Source of the DNA: Cyrtodaria siliqua
Lineage: Eukaryota > Mollusca > Bivalvia > Adapedonta > Hiatellidae
Length of the DNA stretch: 64,000 nucleotides
Direction: 5' to 3'
Assembly (NCBI GenBank): GCA_037043455.1
Contig: JAWPHD010011004.1
Coordinates: forward strand, 1-64,000
Shown here: positions 1 to 14,800 of the stretch, piece after piece
Layout of the letters: each line of letters opens with the position of its first letter
How positions within the stretch are numbered: the first letter of the stretch is position 1
Translations under genes and position numbers: made by a program
Notes under the pieces: generated by a model
Databases searched by the model: none
What the model saw: the letters and a program-made list of their open reading frames with translations, nothing else
Told to the model about the DNA's origin: nothing

Positions 1-112
1 TCAATGAAAGCTCGGACAAGTTCGAAAACCAGCCAGATCGGACCGGTAACAGCAGAGTTATGGCCCTTGATTTAGTTAAAATGCTATGTTTTGCCTTGTT
101 AAGCCTTAGTTT
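1..112 (+). repeat. partial unit of a ~150-bp tandem-core repeat
   Basis: The window opens inside a unit that is nearly the same as those at 13030-13800 (CAATGAAAGCTCGGA, AGCGGAGTTATGGCCC-like, TGATTTAGTTAAAA motifs). It is the right end of a dispersed repeat whose start is outside the window. Confidence 0.7.
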
Positions 113-337
113 TATTTATTTTATTTTTTTATTATTATTTTAAGTAAATGTTGATGTTTTTTAGCCTTTTTTTTTTATGTTATTTTATTTTTATTTATTT
201 TCTATTTATTTTTTTAATATATTTTATTTATTTTTTTATTTCATTTGATTTTTTTTTTTTTTAAGTTTTTCATTTCATTGTTTCATTTGTTTAAATTGGT
301 TTAATTAGTCTTTTTTTTTTTCTATTGGGAGCACTCT
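113..337. repeat. T-rich low-complexity stretch
   Basis: Long runs of T and TTTATTTATT with almost no G or C. No gene or structured element is visible. Confidence 0.8.
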
Positions 338-2275
338 GCGTCCGTCGTCCTTCGTCGTCGTCCGTCCGTCGTCGTTAACTTTTCTTCAAACGACTTCTCC
401 TCAGAAACCGCTTGGCTAATTTTGACCAAACTTCACATGGACGATCCTTAGATGAATGCTTTTTAGATTTGTTAAAATAAGGTAGACACAACAACCAAGA
501 TGGCCGCCATTACCATATATGGTCAAAACCTTAAAAATCTTCTTCTCCAGAACTGCTGGACAGATTTCAACAGTTTTTCTTTTAAAATGATCGTCAACGC
601 CTAGACTATCAAGTTTGTTCAAATGAAGTCCCCGGGTTCAAAAATGGCCATTCCCCGGGGTCCAAAGTTTGTATATTAAGATTTTGCATGTTTTTCATAT
701 AGACATATAGGAAAAAACTTTAAAAAATCTTCTTCTCTGAAACCACAATGCACAGAGATCTCATGTATTACATGTAGCATCAGCTTATGGTCCTCTACTA
801 AGTTTGTTCAAATGATGACCCTGGGGTCAAATTTGTCCCCGCCCCGGGGGTCACAGTTTTACATAGACTTATATAGGAAAAAATAATAAAAAAACTTCTT
901 CTCGGAAACTACAAGAGCCAGAGGTTTGATATTTTGCATTTAATATAAGCTTATGGTCCTTTACCAAGTTTGTTCAAATGGTGACCCATGGGTCACATAT
1001 GGCCCCACCCCGGGGGTCACAGTTTTACATAGGCTTGTATAGGGAAAAACTGAAAAAATATTCTTCTCTGGAACCACATGGCACAGAGCTCTCATGTATT
1101 ACATGTAGCATCAGCTTATGGTCCTCTATTAAATTTGTTCAAATGTGACCCTGGGGTCAAATTTGTCCCCGCCCCAAGGATTTTTTATAGGATTTTTTTT
1201 TAAAAATCTTCTTCTCAGAAACTACAAGAGCCAGAGGTTTGATATTTTGCATTTACTATAAGCTTATGGTCCTTTACCAATTTGTTCAAATGGTGACCCT
1301 CGGGTCACATTTGACCCCGCCCCAAGGGTCACATGTTTTACATAAACATGTATGGGGAAAAACTTAAAAAATCTTCTTCTCCGAAACTGCAAGAGCCAGA
1401 GGTTTGATATTTTGCATTTACTATAAGTAATGGTCCTTTACCAAGTTTGTTCAAATGGTGACCCTCGGGTCACATTTGACCCCGCCCCAAGGGTCACATG
1501 TTTTACATAAACATGTATGGGGAAAAACTTAAAAAATCTTCTTCTCTGAAACTGCAAGAGCCAGAGGTTTAATATTTTGCATTTGCTATAAGCTTTTGGT
1601 CCTCTACCAATTTTGTTCCAATGGTGACCCTGGGGTCACATTTGGCCCCGCCCCGGGGGTCACAGTTTTACATAGGCTTGTACAGGGAAAAACTGAAAAA
1701 AATCTTCTTTTCTGGAACTGCAAGAGCCAGAGGTTTAATATTTTGCATTTACTATAAGATTATGGTCCTCTACAAAGTTTGTTCAAATGGTGACCCTGGG
1801 GTCAAATTTGACCCCGCCCCGTGGGTCACAGTTTTACATAGACTTATATAGGAAACACATTAAAATCTTCTTCTTTGGAACTACAAGAGCCATAGGTTTA
1901 ATATTTTACATTTACTATACTCTTATGGTCCTTTACCAAGTTTGTTCAAATGGTGACCATGGGGTCACATTTGGCCCTGCCCCAGGGGTCATGTTTTACA
2001 TAGACTTGTATAGGGAAAAACTTAAAAAATCTTCTTCTCTGAAACCACAAAGCTCTCATATATTACATGTAGCCCTAGGGGTCACATTTGGCCCTGCCCA
2101 ATGTGTTTGTCAGTGTCTTTATATCAATGTTGTTATACGCAACAGAGCCCACATTTCTTGAACAATCTTAACCAAACTTGCACAGATTGTATATGACCAT
2201 AAGATTTCGAAGAAGTTTGATAATGTGCCAGTCCTCAGTTGATCGATTTAGGGCCATCTTGGCCCTCTTGTTTTT
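338..2275 (+). repeat. dispersed repeat with ~165-bp tandem core
   Basis: The element begins with a CGTCCGTCGTC microsatellite (about 348-378) and ends in the tail GGCCCTCTTGTTTTT (2262-2275). Between them, the motif TTTGTTCAAATG recurs at about 803, 968, 1133, 1281, 1446, 1612, 1777 and 1939, giving a period of about 165 bp. Each unit reads GTGACCCTGGGGTCA, CCCCGCCCC, TTTTACATAG, AACTACAAGAGCCAGAGG. Further tail-like sequences follow at 2410-2428 and 2516-2540. A diverged relative is at 54885-56170. Short open frames here are products of the repeat, not genes. Confidence 0.8.
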
Positions 2276-2722
2276 ACGCCTTGTTGGATTTGACGAAACT
2301 TAGCAGGAAGCATTGGTATGATTTCTAGTTGTGCCTATTGCGTTTTCTTTCCGGCTCGTTGATTTTTGATGGAGTTACGGCCCCTTGACAGTTTCTACCC
2401 CTTAGGGCCATACTCAGGCCCTCTTGTTTTTGCAATGTTTTAAAAGTAGTACTGATGGGAATTTTGTGATGGCAACCCTTGATATAAGAGCCGTTTAAGC
2501 AAGTAGAGAATTCACAGGCCCTCTTGGGCCTCTTGTTTGTTCACATGGAGTTCTGGACCAATGGTTCTAACAGCATTTCTTATTTCAAAGTTCACCTTTT
2601 AGTTTTTTTTAGCAGATAAAAATCAAGTGAATGCCAAAACATGCGGCCTACCTATTGAGTGAAAGTCCGATGGAGAATACATTTACAAACAACATTTCAT
2701 AGTAGGCCAATTTCAATTGCAG

Positions 2723-2857
2723 GAAGAGAAAGAGGAGATTCTGGCGAAGGCTACGGAAGAAGAACAGAAGGAAGATGAGGAGGAGAAACGTGCACGACTC
2801 CAGGCACAGATGGAAGAGGAGAGGCAGCAGAGGAAGGCTGGATTGAATGCGTATAAG
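2723..2857 (+). CDS. CCDC112: CCDC112-like exon a
   Basis: 45 codons, phase 0 at both ends, between a TTTCAATTGCAG acceptor and a GTACTT donor. Encodes a Glu/Lys/Arg-rich helix (EEKEEILAKATEEEQ...) ending GLNAYK. No stop in frame. Confidence 0.85.
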
Positions 2858-5800
2858 GTACTTAAACTGTCACACACTTAAAGGGACACATGGCAATCTT
2901 TAACTGTTTATCAATAATTAAAGGGACACAGGTCAGTCTTGAACTGTTTGTCAGTAATTAAATAGACACTTGGCAATCTTGAAGTGTTTATCAGTAATTA
3001 AAGGGACACTTGGCAATCTTGAAGTGTTTATTAGTAATTAAAGGGACACTTGGCAATCTTGAAGTGTTTATTAGTAATTAAAAGGGACACTTGGCAATCT
3101 TGAAGTGTTTATTAGTAATTAAAGGGACCCTTGGCAATCTTAAAGTGTTTATCAGTAATTAAAGGGACAGTTGGCAATCTTGAAGTGTTTATTAGTAATT
3201 AAAGGGACCCTTGGCAATCTTGAAGTGTTTATCAGTAATTAAAGGGACACTTGGCAATCTTGAAGTGTTGATTAGTAATTAAAGGGACACTTGTCAATCT
3301 TGAAGTGTTTATCAGTAATTAAAGGGACACTTGGCAATCTTGAAGTGTTTATTAGTAATTAAAGGGACAGTTGGCAATCTTGAAGTGTTTATCAGTGATT
3401 AAAGGGACACTTGGCAATCTTGAAATGTTTATCAGTAATTAAAGGGACAGTTGGCAATCTTGAAGTGTTTAATAGTAATTAAAGGGACACTTGGCAATCT
3501 TGAAGTGTTTATCAGTAATTAAAGGGACACATGTCAATTTTGAAGTTTTTACCAAACATTGTAATAAGCATCTGGCTGACATATTTATCCAATATAATTT
3601 TGACTTGCTTGCATAATATTAAATATTGAATATTGAAATATTGAACTATAAATCAGATTCCATGTTGACATGACTCTGAAAGGGACACTAAAACGCTAAA
3701 TGTTGTCTTATTTTTGTTTACCGTTCTATTTCCTCCAAAAAGGTTCAGAAAGAACTAGAGCGCGCACAAAAAGAAGAGAAGAAACTAAGGGAAAATCTAG
3801 ACAAGCACAAAAGGCAACAAGAATGGAAAGAAAGACAGGTATGCCATACGGTTATCTCGAGTGCATAAATTACATTTCAGCAGTGTGGATAGCGCATTCA
3901 GTAAAAAACACTCATTATACCCCGCTTTCAAGTGAAGTGCGGGCTATGTAGGAATCAGGCTGTCCATAACGCCACATCCCGTAACACATTTCTGTGTCGC
4001 CTTTTTGAAGAAAAATGTGATACATAGTGATCACTTTGTTGTCCGTCATTCAGTCCATCAATCAGTCTGTCACGAAAAAACTTAATGTTGGCAATAACTT
4101 TCTCATTTCTTGATATTACTTCATCGAACTTTCAATATATACTCATCATGACAATATCGACATGACCATACTAAAATATAAAGGTCAAGGTCATACTGAA
4201 GGTCATTTTATGGGTTAAATACTCTTCTTTTTTCTTCCTGAAAACTTAACGTTGGCTATAACTTTCTCATTTTTTGATATTTCTTCATCAAACTTTCAGT
4301 ATATACTCATCATGACAACATCGGCATGACCATACTAAAATATAAAGGTCCAGGTCATACTGAAGGTCATTATATGGGTTTAATACTCATTTTAGCTTGA
4401 CTTCGAAGAATGAGAGAGCTTATGTAATCACGTCGGCGTCCCAGTCCCAATCAAGGTTTGCATGTAAGCTGTGTTTACAAGTCTATGTCTTTTACATTTC
4501 TGATCCTAGCACAACCAAATTTGGCCATGGGCTGACTTATAGCATTATCTTAAGGGCTGTATAAGCAATTTTGGTTCCTGTAACCCATGGGCTCCCATGG
4601 AACCCAAATTCTGATAGCCCATAACATGTGTCCCATTTCACATAAAATGTTGCATGTAAAATGTGTTTACAAGTCAATATCTCTTACATTTCTTATACTA
4701 GCACAACCAAATTTGGCCATGAGCTTCCTTATAGCATTATCTTATGGGCTGCTTAAGTAATTTTGGTTCCTGTAACCCCCAGGCTCCGAAGGAACCCAAG
4801 CTCTGATAGCCCTTAAAATGTGTCTATTTCACATAAAGTTTTGTGTGTAAGCTGTGTTTACAGGTCTATATCTCTTACATTTCTTGTTCTAGCTCAACTA
4901 AATTTGGGAATTGGTTTCCTTATAGTATGTTGTAAAGGGATGCGTAAGTAATTTTGTCTTCTGCAAATTCTGGGCTCCCATGGAACCCAAATTGTAATGT
5001 CCCATAAAATGTGCAATAAAGGCAGATCTAGGTTTGCATGTAAGCTATTGTATATATCTATAATTTTGGTTTGGGATTTCTTATAGCATTATGCATCTTA
5101 TTCATACTTCACCTATATTGGGGCATGGGCTTCACCCACCCCCTACTCCCCCACTTTTTTTGTTTTTTTTACATATTACTGTGTTGTTTTGGTCAATTCT
5201 TACACATAGCTATGTTGCCCCCACACCCCTCGACCACAAATTTCTTTAAAATGACAGCAATTTTGGATTAAAATTTCACACACTGCCCCAAACTTTACTA
5301 TAATTTGTATGAGATTCTAACAATAATTTTATATCAGCCCGAGTTTCTATACCCGCCCAGCCCCCCAACCCCACCCCTACATTGTTTTAGCCTTGTTTTC
5401 TGATGGTATATACCGGCTATATAATTTATTATTCTCTGAAAAACCAAATAGTCGAGCTGCGCTGTTCTCTGACAGCTCGTTTTTTTCATGAAAACTTAGT
5501 CGGGCTAGCTTGTCAAGGTCATTTATCTGGGTCCAAAAAACCTTGTTAAACTGACAAAGCGCTAACAAAGCGCTGACAGGCGACACACGTATCTAGTTAT
5601 CCTGTCTCGTCCCATCCTGTAACACATTTTTTTCCCAACGCATCCCATCCTGTAACACATTTTTGTCCTGTCCCATAACACATTTTTAATACCGGTACTT
5701 CCTTTTCTCAAACAGTTTTGAATGGGTTTGTTTCCAAACTTCATATAACATAACAACTTGTGACCTTTTGTCCCTCTGCTTTAAGCTGGGGTATTCATCA

Positions 5801-8800
5801 CCTTCAGTGATAGTTCTAGTTTATCACCTGTGTGACCCAGGTAAAATTCCCTGTCTGAGCATTGTGAGAGGGTTTGGTGGGCGCTGACTCAGATGTGGTG
5901 GGCACCATCTCATCATTTTCCTTTACAGAAATCTGTAATTTTGAACTTTTATATTCCTTATATAGAAACTCTATCATGTTAAACTATGACTATAACAAAG
6001 AACAGAAAAATATTTACTTTAAAACTGTGTTTAAAATAAAGCAAGATTTTCTATAACCCAAGAAGACTTCAGAGACAATCTCTACCCAGAGTTGTCGTTC
6101 CTTGCATACACATACACCTGTCAACGTCTCATCAAATACCAAGAATCTTGGCAAACGATGAAAAATGATGGAAATGCAAAATTTCTTGATTGCACTAGTA
6201 TTTGTCTGAATTAACTTTATATGAAATGCTTAAAGGGGTTGATGCACTATTTTCAAACACTATTTATTTAATAGGGCTCTGAAAAACTTCAAAATAGCTG
6301 AAAGAATGATCAAAATGCCGTGAAAAACAAAGAAGATATTACCTATTGAAAATTTGCAAAGAACATAAATGGAGGCAGCCATCTTTGAACGATGATTTTA
6401 CCATATATGGCATATTGACAAAACATATTTAAAAGCAAAGAAAATCACTGCAAATTGATTAAAAATAAATATATACATGTAAAATGTATAAATTGTATGG
6501 TTATTTTTCATTTGCAGTGATTTTCTTTGCTTTAAAATACATTTTGTCAATATGTCATATATGGTAAAAAGGCGCGATGACGTCATCGTTCCAAGATGGC
6601 AGCCTTCATTTATGTTTTCTTGCAACTTTTCAATAGGTCATATCTCCTTTATTTTTCATGACATTTTGATAATTCTTTCAGCTTTTTTAAAGTTGTTTAG
6701 AGCCCTTTAAAATAAACTTTGTTTGAAAATAGTGCATCAACCCCTTTAAATTACAAAAAGAAAACAATATTTCGGCTTGATGTTTTAAATATACAGTAAA
6801 TTATGATCAGAATTATATTGCGGTAGATTAAAGTTTTGTACTTTGGCATATCACTCTGCCGTCAAAACATTCAATATACCCACCAGCAAATTGTTACGAT
6901 AGGGTTACAGAACATCATTTTGCTTACCAGCACTTTCCAATATCACATAGTTCTTAACAACCTAACTTAAATTAACTTACTAACCTAAAATATATATCAA
7001 AATGTAGAAAATAAGTTATGTTTCTTTCGACTGTTTACGTGTCAATCAGCAGCCAATAGTTGGTGGTGTCACAGTGTTGAAGTTCTGTTCGCCATTTTGA
7101 TATTTTAATTATGGTCATGGGACAAATTATTATGTGGTCGCAGGCTACTTTCTTAGACATTGACAGAGGTCAGTGTAATGGCCTCTGGGAGAAGTTGCTT
7201 CAGTGATAGTTCTAGTTAGTAACTGGTCCTTTTGGATCATCAAGCCCAATCTTTGTGGCTTTAAAGATGAATACTGCTAGCCGGGCGTGACAGGTGTTGC
7301 ACCTTATATTACCTCTCATGAACAGACTCAATAAGACTGAGTATGCTACTGTTCTCTGTTGTTTGTGTTTGTTGGTTCCAAGTGATTCCCTTTTCAGTAC
7401 TTATACATACACATGTGCTGATGATATTGGGTATGATTAAAAGATACATACAACTAAAGATGCTGTGCAATATAGCCGAAATATTCAAGTAGGTACCAAT
7501 TTGCTCTGAGTAGTGGAAAAATTCAACTAATTTAAAAGACACATAGTTATTAGGGATGGAAAATTATTGGTAGATTGTATTAGATTGTAAAAGTCATTAG
7601 TACGACCAAACATGGATGATTGTGTGCAGGCTTGGTCTACTTGAACAAATTCAACATAGAGCTACCAAACTTGTAACCGATATAGCGCACCTACCTTATC
7701 TTGAAAGGTTGAAACATTTAAAATCTAACAATGCCTGAACTTGGCCGACACTGAAGCGATAGGATTGAAAGTTTTAAAATATTAAAAAATATGGCAAAGA
7801 AGGGATTGATCCTAGTGACCTTTTTGAATTTGATATAATTGTTACATGGGGAAATTTGATAAAATTAGGGAAACCAAGAGCCAGGCTCAACACAAGACAA
7901 CAATTTTCCAGTCATAGAGTAATATATGCATATACCAGAAGATGAAGATATTGTTTCATCATCAGCCATGAATTAGTTTAAAAAGGTCACTGATAGACAT
8001 TTTAAAGTGATATATGCGGTTTCTATGGGCACATGCTAGCTTAACTCCTAAGTGGAACGCTGTGGTCTAGTGGTAGAGTGTCGAGGACACAGGATCGAAA
8101 AGTAGTAGGTTCAATTCCTGCCATGGTTATGAGTTGTGTCCATGAGCAAGACACTTTATCTGCATTTGGTTAGTAAAAATGTACTGGTTCTACCCAGGAA
8201 GACACAGAGACTGATTAAAATAAGTTCAAATAGTTTTTGTTACAATTCATGTAAAAAAAAGAAATAGGTTTAAACCAACTCCTTGGCCTTACTCTAGGAT
8301 GCTGTTACAGGTATAAACTGGTATTATGAATGTAGAAAAAATAAAACTCACAAAACCTGCTTTACACTGTACATTTATGCAATCATTGCTATGTTGTTAT
8401 TGTGCCCCGATCTACTTACTGCAGGAAGACATGAAGGCTAAGGTTCAGGTACACAAGAGACAAAAGGAGGAAGAGGAGGTGTATCTGAAACAGCAACAGC
8501 AGATGTGGGAGGAGGAGGAAAAAGAGAGACAAAGACAGATATCTTCCAGGGAGTTAGCCAGGTTTAGGGAAAGGGTGAGTAGATGTTCTATACTCAGTAC
8601 ATATAAAAACGCAACATTTTTGATTTTCGATTATTTTCAGTCCACTGTTTTTTTGTTCAAATCAAGATTGTATTTTATGTTAGTACACAAGTCTCTTTGT
8701 CCCAAATGTTAACATATGGCGATAAACAGTTGCATACGATGTGCTCTACTTTTTCAGTTAAAACACATTTTGCACGATGACTTCAATTCAATCTCTAGAC

Positions 8801-11800
8801 ATTCATAAAATACCAGCCATGTACGTCTGTGTGACCAGCTATTCCTGCAATTTCCAAGATAGTTTCAGAACTATTCAGGATGGTTAACTATTATCACAAG
8901 ATGTGCGGTTTGGGGACATCTGTGTCCCATCGACAAATTTCTTGTTCTAGTTTAACGCACCATAAATCAAATGAAGCTTCAGAGTTTTTTACATCTGTCT
9001 AGGCTTGCTAAGCATTTGCGCTAAGCATAAGCATTTGCCAGTTTGCCATAGGCGAAAGAAAAATGGAATTGGCGAATAAAAATCATACAAAAATCATAGC
9101 AAATTTGCCAAACATCGGCCGCTTGGTGTGAATTCGAACTTCCCTCTGATTTTGTCTAAAAAGTCTCGGGAAACCTTCCTGATTTCAAATTCAAATCGGT
9201 TTTCATTGCAAGTTAATGTAGAAAAAGTCATCTCTTAATTATAAGCAGAATGCAGCATGCATATAATATGGAAATATTGATACCCAGTAGGTAAAAGAAA
9301 TAAAGCATACCCTTTACTAGTCAATAAAATGTCTGCTGAAGTCGCTCATCTGGCTAAAGGAATAGGTCTTTAGCCAGATTGGCTAAAGGATTTAAAATCC
9401 TAGGGCTAGCCTAGCAATGAAGTCGATAACATCAAAAATGTACATTGTCAACATACCAAACATTGATTGTTGGTGACATCAACTCACAAATTGTCAATGG
9501 TATGCAAGGAAAACAATCAAATCATTTTATCCGATTCATTATAACTGTTTTAATATTTTTCGGCAGAGTCATGGTTCTGATAAAAAAACATTTCATCTTC
9601 ACTTGTTTACTTTCTTTTTAAGGATGTCAGTGCATTACAGAATAAATTAGTGAAAGAGAAAGCTAAGGAGTTGGAGAAAAAGGAGAAAGAAAAGCGTCTG
9701 GAACGTTTAAGAAGCCAGGTAACTGTTTTACTGTAAAAGGTATCAATGAATGAATGAATTGGGGTTTAAGGCGCACCAACACATGAAAAGGTTATATGGC
9801 GCCTAAAAGGCATGAACATGCCAGGCTCATCTTCCATGTACATCGAGATAAAATATGGAAAATGGGCCTAGAACCTTCTCACCCTGAAGGTATCAAATAT
9901 TTAAAACTGATTTACGTATGCATAGCAGCTTTATGTGTATTTGATAAGCATGTTTTATCATATTTATAATCTGAAGGTAAAATAGCACACGTGACAGTGT
10001 TTTTTTCCCCTTAGATAAATTTTAACAAAAAAACGGTACCATTCTCAATGGAAAAAGTTAGTTTTTTTCCCCAATAAATTGGAAAAAATTAGGGGGTAAA
10101 TGTTTTAGAGGGGAAATTTATCCTTTTAGGTGAGGGTAATGAAATACTACAAGAGAATGTATACATGGTAGAGTGTTTGCAAAGTATTTAAATGTACTAC
10201 AATATTGCTTTTGTTTGATGGACAAAAACTCCCAATTTAAGGCAAAATGACGTGAATTTTCTGATACCATTCCCAAAAGGGTGAAAAAAACACGTGGTGT
10301 GACATATCAGTCTTTCCTTTTCGACCTTAATTATCTCCTTCCTGTACAAATGAAGATCAAGCAAAGCGACTTTCGATAGGCCAAATAAAATTATATGTAT
10401 ATGTCGTTCCTATTACATGATTAAAAAAATAGGAAAGGTAGGGAAAATGTTTTATTTTCTAAAAATATTTTGTTTTATATATTTTCTTTTTTCTCACTCA
10501 GTACTTTTAAATTCTAGTAAACTACCAGTAACTTAAAATATATTTGTTGATATCAGGTACAGAAGAGGTAGAAAACATAAAAAAAATAATATTTTTTTGG
10601 TATAAAATGTTTAGGGTCGGCCATTAAAAACGGGGTTGGTCGGAAAACCGGAACACGCATATAATTTTATTTGGCCTTATCAAACGGGTCTTTGTAGCAA
10701 GGCATAGTGGGAATGTTTTAAAGAATGATAAATTAGGTTTGATTATTAAACCAAGGGAAATGAATCTATTTCCAGGACATTTTTTAAGACTAAACTTATC
10801 ATAATCTAGTGATTTTCTCACCCTTTTGCAATTGGGACTAATTCAATAACAACGGAATTGAGCGCTGTAAACATTCAATTTTAAGAGAGAACAAATATTG
10901 AAATGCTAAGAAAGATTTTTAGTAAGATGTGATAACCTATAAGAATCTAGTTTAATAAAATATAAAATGTTATTTTTACAAATTTCCTTGCAGGGAAGAA
11001 ATATTGAAAAAAAAAAAAAGTGTATTTTGAAGACCGTATGGCATTTAGTGTGGTCTGTCCGAACCATTATGGTTAGGTATTTTTGTGCATATGTGCGTCA
11101 CTCTAAACAATATCAGGACATTGTCTACTTGTAGCAATGAGGGCAATGCTCAACTTTATAGTGCTGCAGTACTGGAATACCATGCCATAGACACATGACA
11201 TGGTACCCACCCAGTCAAATTATACTGACACCAAGCCAACCAGTCCTAGAACTATATGCTGAATATCAAGCAAGGGAGCTACTTAAGCACCATTTTTATG
11301 AAGTCTTTGGTACGACGCGCCGGGGATTGAACCCACTACAAACAGATCAATATAACCCTTAGTGATGTACTGGCAAAGAAGCAATAGTCGTCATGAAAAA
11401 TAACCTTTTCCTTAAATATCTCACTACAATGTATTCTTAACAATTGATATTTCCATAAAATAACGGTTACCCCATTGCTCATTTGTAAACAAAATATCCG
11501 TGTAAGAAATGTATGCTAACACCTTCTGGCAGTGGGTACCAAAAGGGGTATTTTAACGTCGTGAAAAGTTGGCACAGAAGCAATACTCGACGTCGTAAAA
11601 AAACTTCTACGTTGATGTGTTGTACAATAATAGTCAATAATAACTTACATATTTACTTAAAATTAATGACTAACATACATATTTGTATAATTGTGTCCGA
11701 AAAATTAATTTAATCATCCTAAAATTCCATATTTGGGAGGCGTGCATATACCGTTCAGATTTCTTCAAAGGGAAGTAACAATGTTGGCTTAATACATAAT

Positions 11801-14800
11801 TTAATGAACGTGTTGTCTCCCTTCGATACTAAATTTTGTGTGTGTCGTTTGCTTATAGAAGTAGAGTATAAAAAATCCCGTCTACCGGTAGTTCCCCAAC
11901 ATTTTTTTTATAAATGAGCCATCTTGCATATATGCACCTGCATCCCCAAGTGACGATGTTTACAAATTAAGTGCACATTTGAGTCTGCTGTCATTTTTAT
12001 GGTCAATATTTACTTTTTGGCATATTTTTTTCTTGTTTTTGTACTTATGCATTTCTGATAATACATACTGAAAAAATCCCATCATAATTAAAATTTATAA
12101 CAGAATGACGGCTATTGCTTCTCGACGACTATTGCTTCTTTGCCGATAATCATTAATCGATTGCACCCAATCATCGGTTACATTCGATTCTTATGATCGA
12201 TTATAAAAGTCTGTAACTGATCATGTTAAATGTAAAAATGCACTTTAATTAATGTTGACAGTAGAAATAAGCATGATTATCCAAGAGACAACTGTTAGGA
12301 AACACACATTGTTTATAAACACATTCATATCAATTACAATCATTTTTCTGATAAAAAAAACCACAGAAACAAATGCATAATAAACAAGACAGGAAAGACT
12401 AAAACAGAGACATCAGTCGAAATGTTCAAGGCCTGATACTCGGTTATCATGCACGCATTATACTTCATATTGATTAACGATTCATCAGTTGCATCCAACA
12501 AATTGTAACTGATGATCGATTGTAAATTTCAACCAATTGCCCATCACTAATAACCCTTGTCTTCTGTTAAATGAATACACAGACACATCTATATCTCACA
12601 TGAAACATTAGCGTTGCAGAAATTTCAGGAGTTTGGACACATTAGCTAGCAAATGTTGATTTAGAACAATACCGGTATTGTATTATAAACATTTATAGAT
12701 GTATATGCTTTTTCTTTCCAGGTTGAGATAGAGGTAGAGCGTGATCCCAGCAGACTGTTGAAGCCCACCGCTGGCTGGAAAAACAGGGCCAATGATAAAA
12801 GCAGTGGTGGTGGACAAGTGTTACATATGCCTCACAGGTAATAATGATTATGTTCATTACACACCCGCTTTCAAGGGCTATATAGGATTCACTCTGTCCG
12901 TAATGTCTCGTGACATAACACATTTTTGTTCGTCACATCTGTCGCGCAACACATTTTTAGCTCTACTGGAAGAAGGCCAGCAGAGCTTATGGGATGCCGA
13001 GTTGTCCGTCGTCCATCCGTCCGTCGTTAACCTTTGTCTCGTTAAGACGATAGGGCCTTCATTTTTCATCCGATCTTTACCAAACTTTACCAGATTGTTA
13101 ATATCAATGAAAGCTCGGAAAATTTCGAAAAACAGCCAGATCTGACCAGTAACAGCGGAGTTATAGCCCTTGATTTAGTTAAAAATGCTATGTTTTGCCT
13201 CGTTAAGACGATAGGGCATTCATTCTTCATCCCATCTTTACCAAACTTTACCAGATTGTTAATATTGGTGAAAGCTCGGAGAAAATCAGCCAGATCGGAC
13301 CAGTAACTGCAGAGTTATGGCCCTTGATTTAGTTAAAAATGCTATATTTTGCCTCGTTCAAGACGACAGGGCCTTTATTTTTCATCCGATATTTACCAAA
13401 CTTTACCAGATTGTTAATATTGGTGAAATCTCGGAAATATACAAAAACAGAGCGGACCAGTAACAGCGGAGTTATGGCCCTTGATTTAATTAAAAATGTT
13501 TATTTTGCCTCATTTTTCATCCGGTCTTTACGTAACTATATCAGATTGTTAATATCAATAAAAGCTCGGACAAGTTCGAAAATCAGCGATCGAACAATAA
13601 CAGCGGAGTTATGGCTCTTGATTTAGTTTGAAATGCTATATTTTGCCTCAAGATGATAGGGCCTTCATTTTTCATCCGATCTTTACCAAACTTTAAGAGA
13701 TTTATATTAATGAAAGCTCGGAAAAGTTCGAAAACCAGCTATACTGGACCTGGAACACCAGTTATTTGCCCTTGAATTATTGAAATATGCCATTTTCAGC
13801 CTTGTGAACATTCTTGCGCCTTCATTTTGTATTTGATCTTTCCCAAACTTGGCCAGATTGTTGATGTCAATGAAAGCTCTAACGAGTTTGAGAACCAGCT
13901 AGATCAAACTAGTAACACCGGAGTTATGGCCTTTTTTTAATATTTGGTTACTCATTGTAAAAAAAATTAATAAGAAACCTTGGTATTGGGAGCTTAGGGA
14001 CCCTTGTTGGATCAGTCTTACATAGAGTTATAGGGAAAAACTTCAAAAAAAAAATCTTCTTCTCTGAAACTACAAGAGATAAAAGGTTTAATATTTTTTA
14101 TTTATTATCAGCTTTTGATCCTCTACCAAATTTGTTCAAATGGTGAACCTGGGGTCAAATTTGGCCTCGCCCAGTGGGTAGCCAGTAGAGCGATACAGGC
14201 CCTCTTGTTATTACTTGCATTAATCAAACAATTTTAAATGGGTTCCCAAACTTCATATACACATAACAACTGATGACCTTATGTTCCTCTACGTCACCCA
14301 TTGTCAATTGACTGATTTGTTACAGAATTATAGCCCTTTGTTTGACTTAAAATTTAAGCGGGGGTTTTCATCACCCGCAGTGATAGTTCTAGTTTTATAC
14401 GGAATAAGTTTTATATATACTTACGCCATGCGCAGCAATCTTGAAGAAAAGCGTATAGTGTTTTCTTGCATACCGGATAAGGTTATCTGCATTTTACACA
14501 AGTGCTGGAAAGCCTGATCTTACACATGGGGGCAGATAGATCACTCGCATCAACAATGATGTTGCATGACATCACTGTGTAAATAAACGGACCAAATAAA
14601 GATCAAATTGTTAGTCGTTGGCGATGTCAAAGCATAAAGTATCAGTGGCATGTAAGAGAAATAATTAATCATTGATATCCAGTGAAGACAGAAAAATTCT
14701 ATCCCTCGGTATAACTGTTTGAATCTGAAACTTGGCAGAGCCTCGGTTCCAATAAAAACCATTACCAGTATCCCCAGTGTTGGAATTCCTGACCTTCACT

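Noticed and set aside
1621..2161. Plus-strand frames with repeated MVTLGS peptides
   Set aside because: They translate the 165-bp tandem repeat; the frame changes between units.
2873..3560. CRISPR-like array of 40-bp repeats
   Set aside because: The units are contiguous with no spacers, lie in an animal intron and match a MITE end; it is a minisatellite.
8053..8140. A tRNA gene
   Set aside because: Same reason: box A/B with SINE body downstream and no acceptor pairing.
12792..13145. 117-codon plus-strand frame after CCDC112 exon e
   Set aside because: It begins in another frame of the exon and runs into a dispersed repeat.
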